Translations under genes and position numbers: made by a program | Notes under the pieces: model-generated | What the model saw: the letters and a program-made list of their open reading frames with translations, nothing else | What the model was told of the DNA's origin: nothing | Database searches by the model: none | Part shown: piece after piece, positions 22,978-23,899 of the stretch | Position numbering within the stretch: position 1 is the stretch's first letter | Layout: every line of letters starts with the position of its first letter | DNA from: an uncultured Clostridia bacterium | Lineage (GTDB): Bacteria > Bacillota > Clostridia > Christensenellales > UBA1242 | DNA: 23,899 nt | NCBI GenBank assembly: GCA_934754445.1 | Contig: CAKVHZ010000015.1 | Location: forward strand, 1 to 23,899 | Direction: 5' to 3'

Positions 22978-23664
22978 TTAAGGCACTAAATTTAATAATT
23001 TGCCTAAATTATTAGAATTAAAATAGACATCAGGAATTTCGCCTACTATAACACTCTCGCAAATTAAAATAGAAGTTGAAGTTTTAACAGTATTATTTTT
23101 AATCGGCATAATAATATTTACATTAGTGTCAATATCAACATAAAGTTTATGAAGAGTTTGGTTAATTCCTGCTTCTATAAACTCACTTTTAAAATTACAA
23201 ACAACATCTCCAACAGGTATTAATTTTATATTTATAGATGGACCTAAACCATTGAAAATAGTTATTCCAGAAAAAGTCCCAATAGGAATATTTATTCCGT
23301 CAGCACCTATTTTTTCTAGTTTGATTTGACTTGTTTTAATTAAGTCTTTAGTAAGCATGTTAATTTGTATAGAATTTGCTTGAATTAAAACAATTTTGCC
23401 ATCATTATTTGTTGTAATATTAACTAAATTATCGTAAATATTTTTATTTGTAACTAACTCACTTACGGCATTATTTACAGCCTTAACACTTAAAGCCCTA
23501 ACTTTACTTTCGCTATACTCAAACACTATTCTATTAATGTTTGTCCCAAAATAAAAAATTAAAAAATTTAATATTGTTATTACTAAAATTAAAATACATA
23601 TGCGTTTTCTTCTTTTTTTCTTATCAACAATTTTTTGCTTTTTATTTTTACTAAATAATTTCAT
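22978..23664 (-). CDS. yunB: Sporulation protein YunB
   Basis: A 228-aa protein with a very basic N-terminus, one membrane helix (about 24-42) and an external domain. The conserved YunB segment is clear: GLGPSINIKLIPVGDVVCNF then SEFIEAGINQTLHKLYVDID and ESVIVGEIPDVYF near the end. In B. subtilis, yunB is expressed in the mother cell and its loss harms spore formation; the molecular role is unknown. No Shine-Dalgarno is seen. TAAAAT (minus strand, 23676-23671) lies 6 nt before the ATG but has no good -35, so a leaderless start is only tentative; a sporulation sigma factor promoter is possible. Confidence 0.88.
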   Translation of the reverse strand: MKLFSKNKKQKIVDKKKRRKRICILILVITILNFLIFYFGTNINRIVFEYSESKVRALSVKAVNNAVSELVTNKNIYDNLVNITTNNDGKIVLIQANSIQINMLTKDLIKTSQIKLEKIGADGINIPIGTFSGITIFNGLGPSINIKLIPVGDVVCNFKSEFIEAGINQTLHKLYVDIDTNVNIIMPIKNNTVKTSTSILICESVIVGEIPDVYFNSNNLGKLLNLVP

Positions 23665-23720
23665 TACTATATTTTATTAATAAATTAATCTATAAATTAC
23701 TACAAAAATATAAAAAATAT

Positions 23721-23749
23721 TTGTAAAAATATAAAAAATGTTTTATCAT
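23721..23749 (+). promoter_or_regulatory. Promoter of the glycosyltransferase gene, predicted leaderless
   Basis: TTGTAA (23721-23726), 17 bp, TATCAT (23744-23749), 6 nt, ATG at 23756. No Shine-Dalgarno. Confidence 0.6.
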
Positions 23750-23755
23750 ATTAAT

Positions 23756-23899
23756 ATGAAAGATAACTTAAATGATAATAAATTAAATATTGCCATGGGT
23801 ATTGATAGTTACTTACCAACAGTAGATGGCGTTGTTCAATGTATGCACAATTATTGCACAATACTTAGTAAAACTAATAATGTTGTAGCATTAGCCCCT
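23756..23899 (+). CDS. Family-4 glycosyltransferase, N-terminal fragment
   Basis: The first 48 codons of a gene that runs off the window. After about 11 residues comes IAMGIDSYLPTVDGVV, then a helix (MHNYCTILSK) and VVALAP. This is the N-terminal Rossmann strand and glycine-loop of GT4 enzymes of the diacylglycerol glucosyltransferase and mannosyltransferase type. Members make membrane glycolipids or cell-surface glycans; the acceptor cannot be told from this fragment. The ATG at 23756 fits a leaderless promoter. An internal ATG at residue 14 is less likely because it would remove the first strand. Confidence 0.75.
   Translation, partial: MKDNLNDNKLNIAMGIDSYLPTVDGVVQCMHNYCTILSKTNNVVALAP

Noticed and set aside
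1..23899. CRISPR array, tRNA/rRNA genes, prophage or transposon
   Set aside because: No regularly spaced direct repeats, no tRNA cloverleaf or rRNA segments, and no transposase or phage genes were found; the XerS-like gene stands alone among housekeeping genes.

Overview
The window is a very AT-rich stretch of chromosome from a low-GC Gram-positive bacterium (Bacillota, most likely an uncultured endospore-forming Clostridia-type lineage). The reasons are the base composition, the conserved recN-spoIVB-spo0A and spoIIM-dacF gene orders, a YunB sporulation protein, PadR/ABC-2 genes, RNase Y and B. subtilis-type ThiI. I cannot name a genus. TGA is used as a stop, so the code looks standard.

Layout. 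(1) 1-1063: a long, structured, comparatively GC-richer noncoding region, cut by the window start, followed by a small four-helix membrane protein. By position and neighbours I read this as the OLE (ornate, large, extremophilic) RNA and its membrane partner OapA. (2) 1064-7515, plus strand: argR behind a striking array of ARG-box-like operators, recN, spoIVB, a degenerate Spo0A-like regulator, a SpoIIM-like membrane protein and the DacF D,D-carboxypeptidase. (3) 7528-12502, minus strand: a PadR-ATPase-permease ABC-2 operon in which the PadR protein carries a huge Asn-rich linker and four membrane helices. (4) 12645-13322: a YgjP-type metallopeptidase, then about 525 bp of AT-rich intergenic DNA. 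(5) 13848-17388: a degenerate nucleotidyltransferase-like gene abutting serS, and divergently an XerS-like tyrosine recombinase, with a 42-bp near-perfect palindrome between the promoters. (6) 17465-20575, minus strand: ASCH protein-rnhA operon, rny, and a small unknown gene. (7) 20655-23899: a cysteine desulfurase-thiI pair (tRNA 4-thiouridine), yunB, and the divergent start of a family-4 glycosyltransferase that runs off the window.

The window's main themes are these. The OLE RNA/OapA ribonucleoprotein is a known but still enigmatic system linked to membrane stress and Mg2+ homeostasis. Six genes (recN, ygjP-like, xerS-like, the ASCH gene, the cysteine desulfurase and the glycosyltransferase) have a promoter -10 box only 6-7 nt upstream of the ATG and no Shine-Dalgarno, which predicts leaderless mRNAs. 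Several terminators overlap the stop codon, so some transcripts would be almost pure coding sequence. A shared palindromic motif (TACTATGCA / TGCATAGTA) sits at the padR/ygjP and serS/xerS divergent promoters and may be a PadR operator or a recombinase site.
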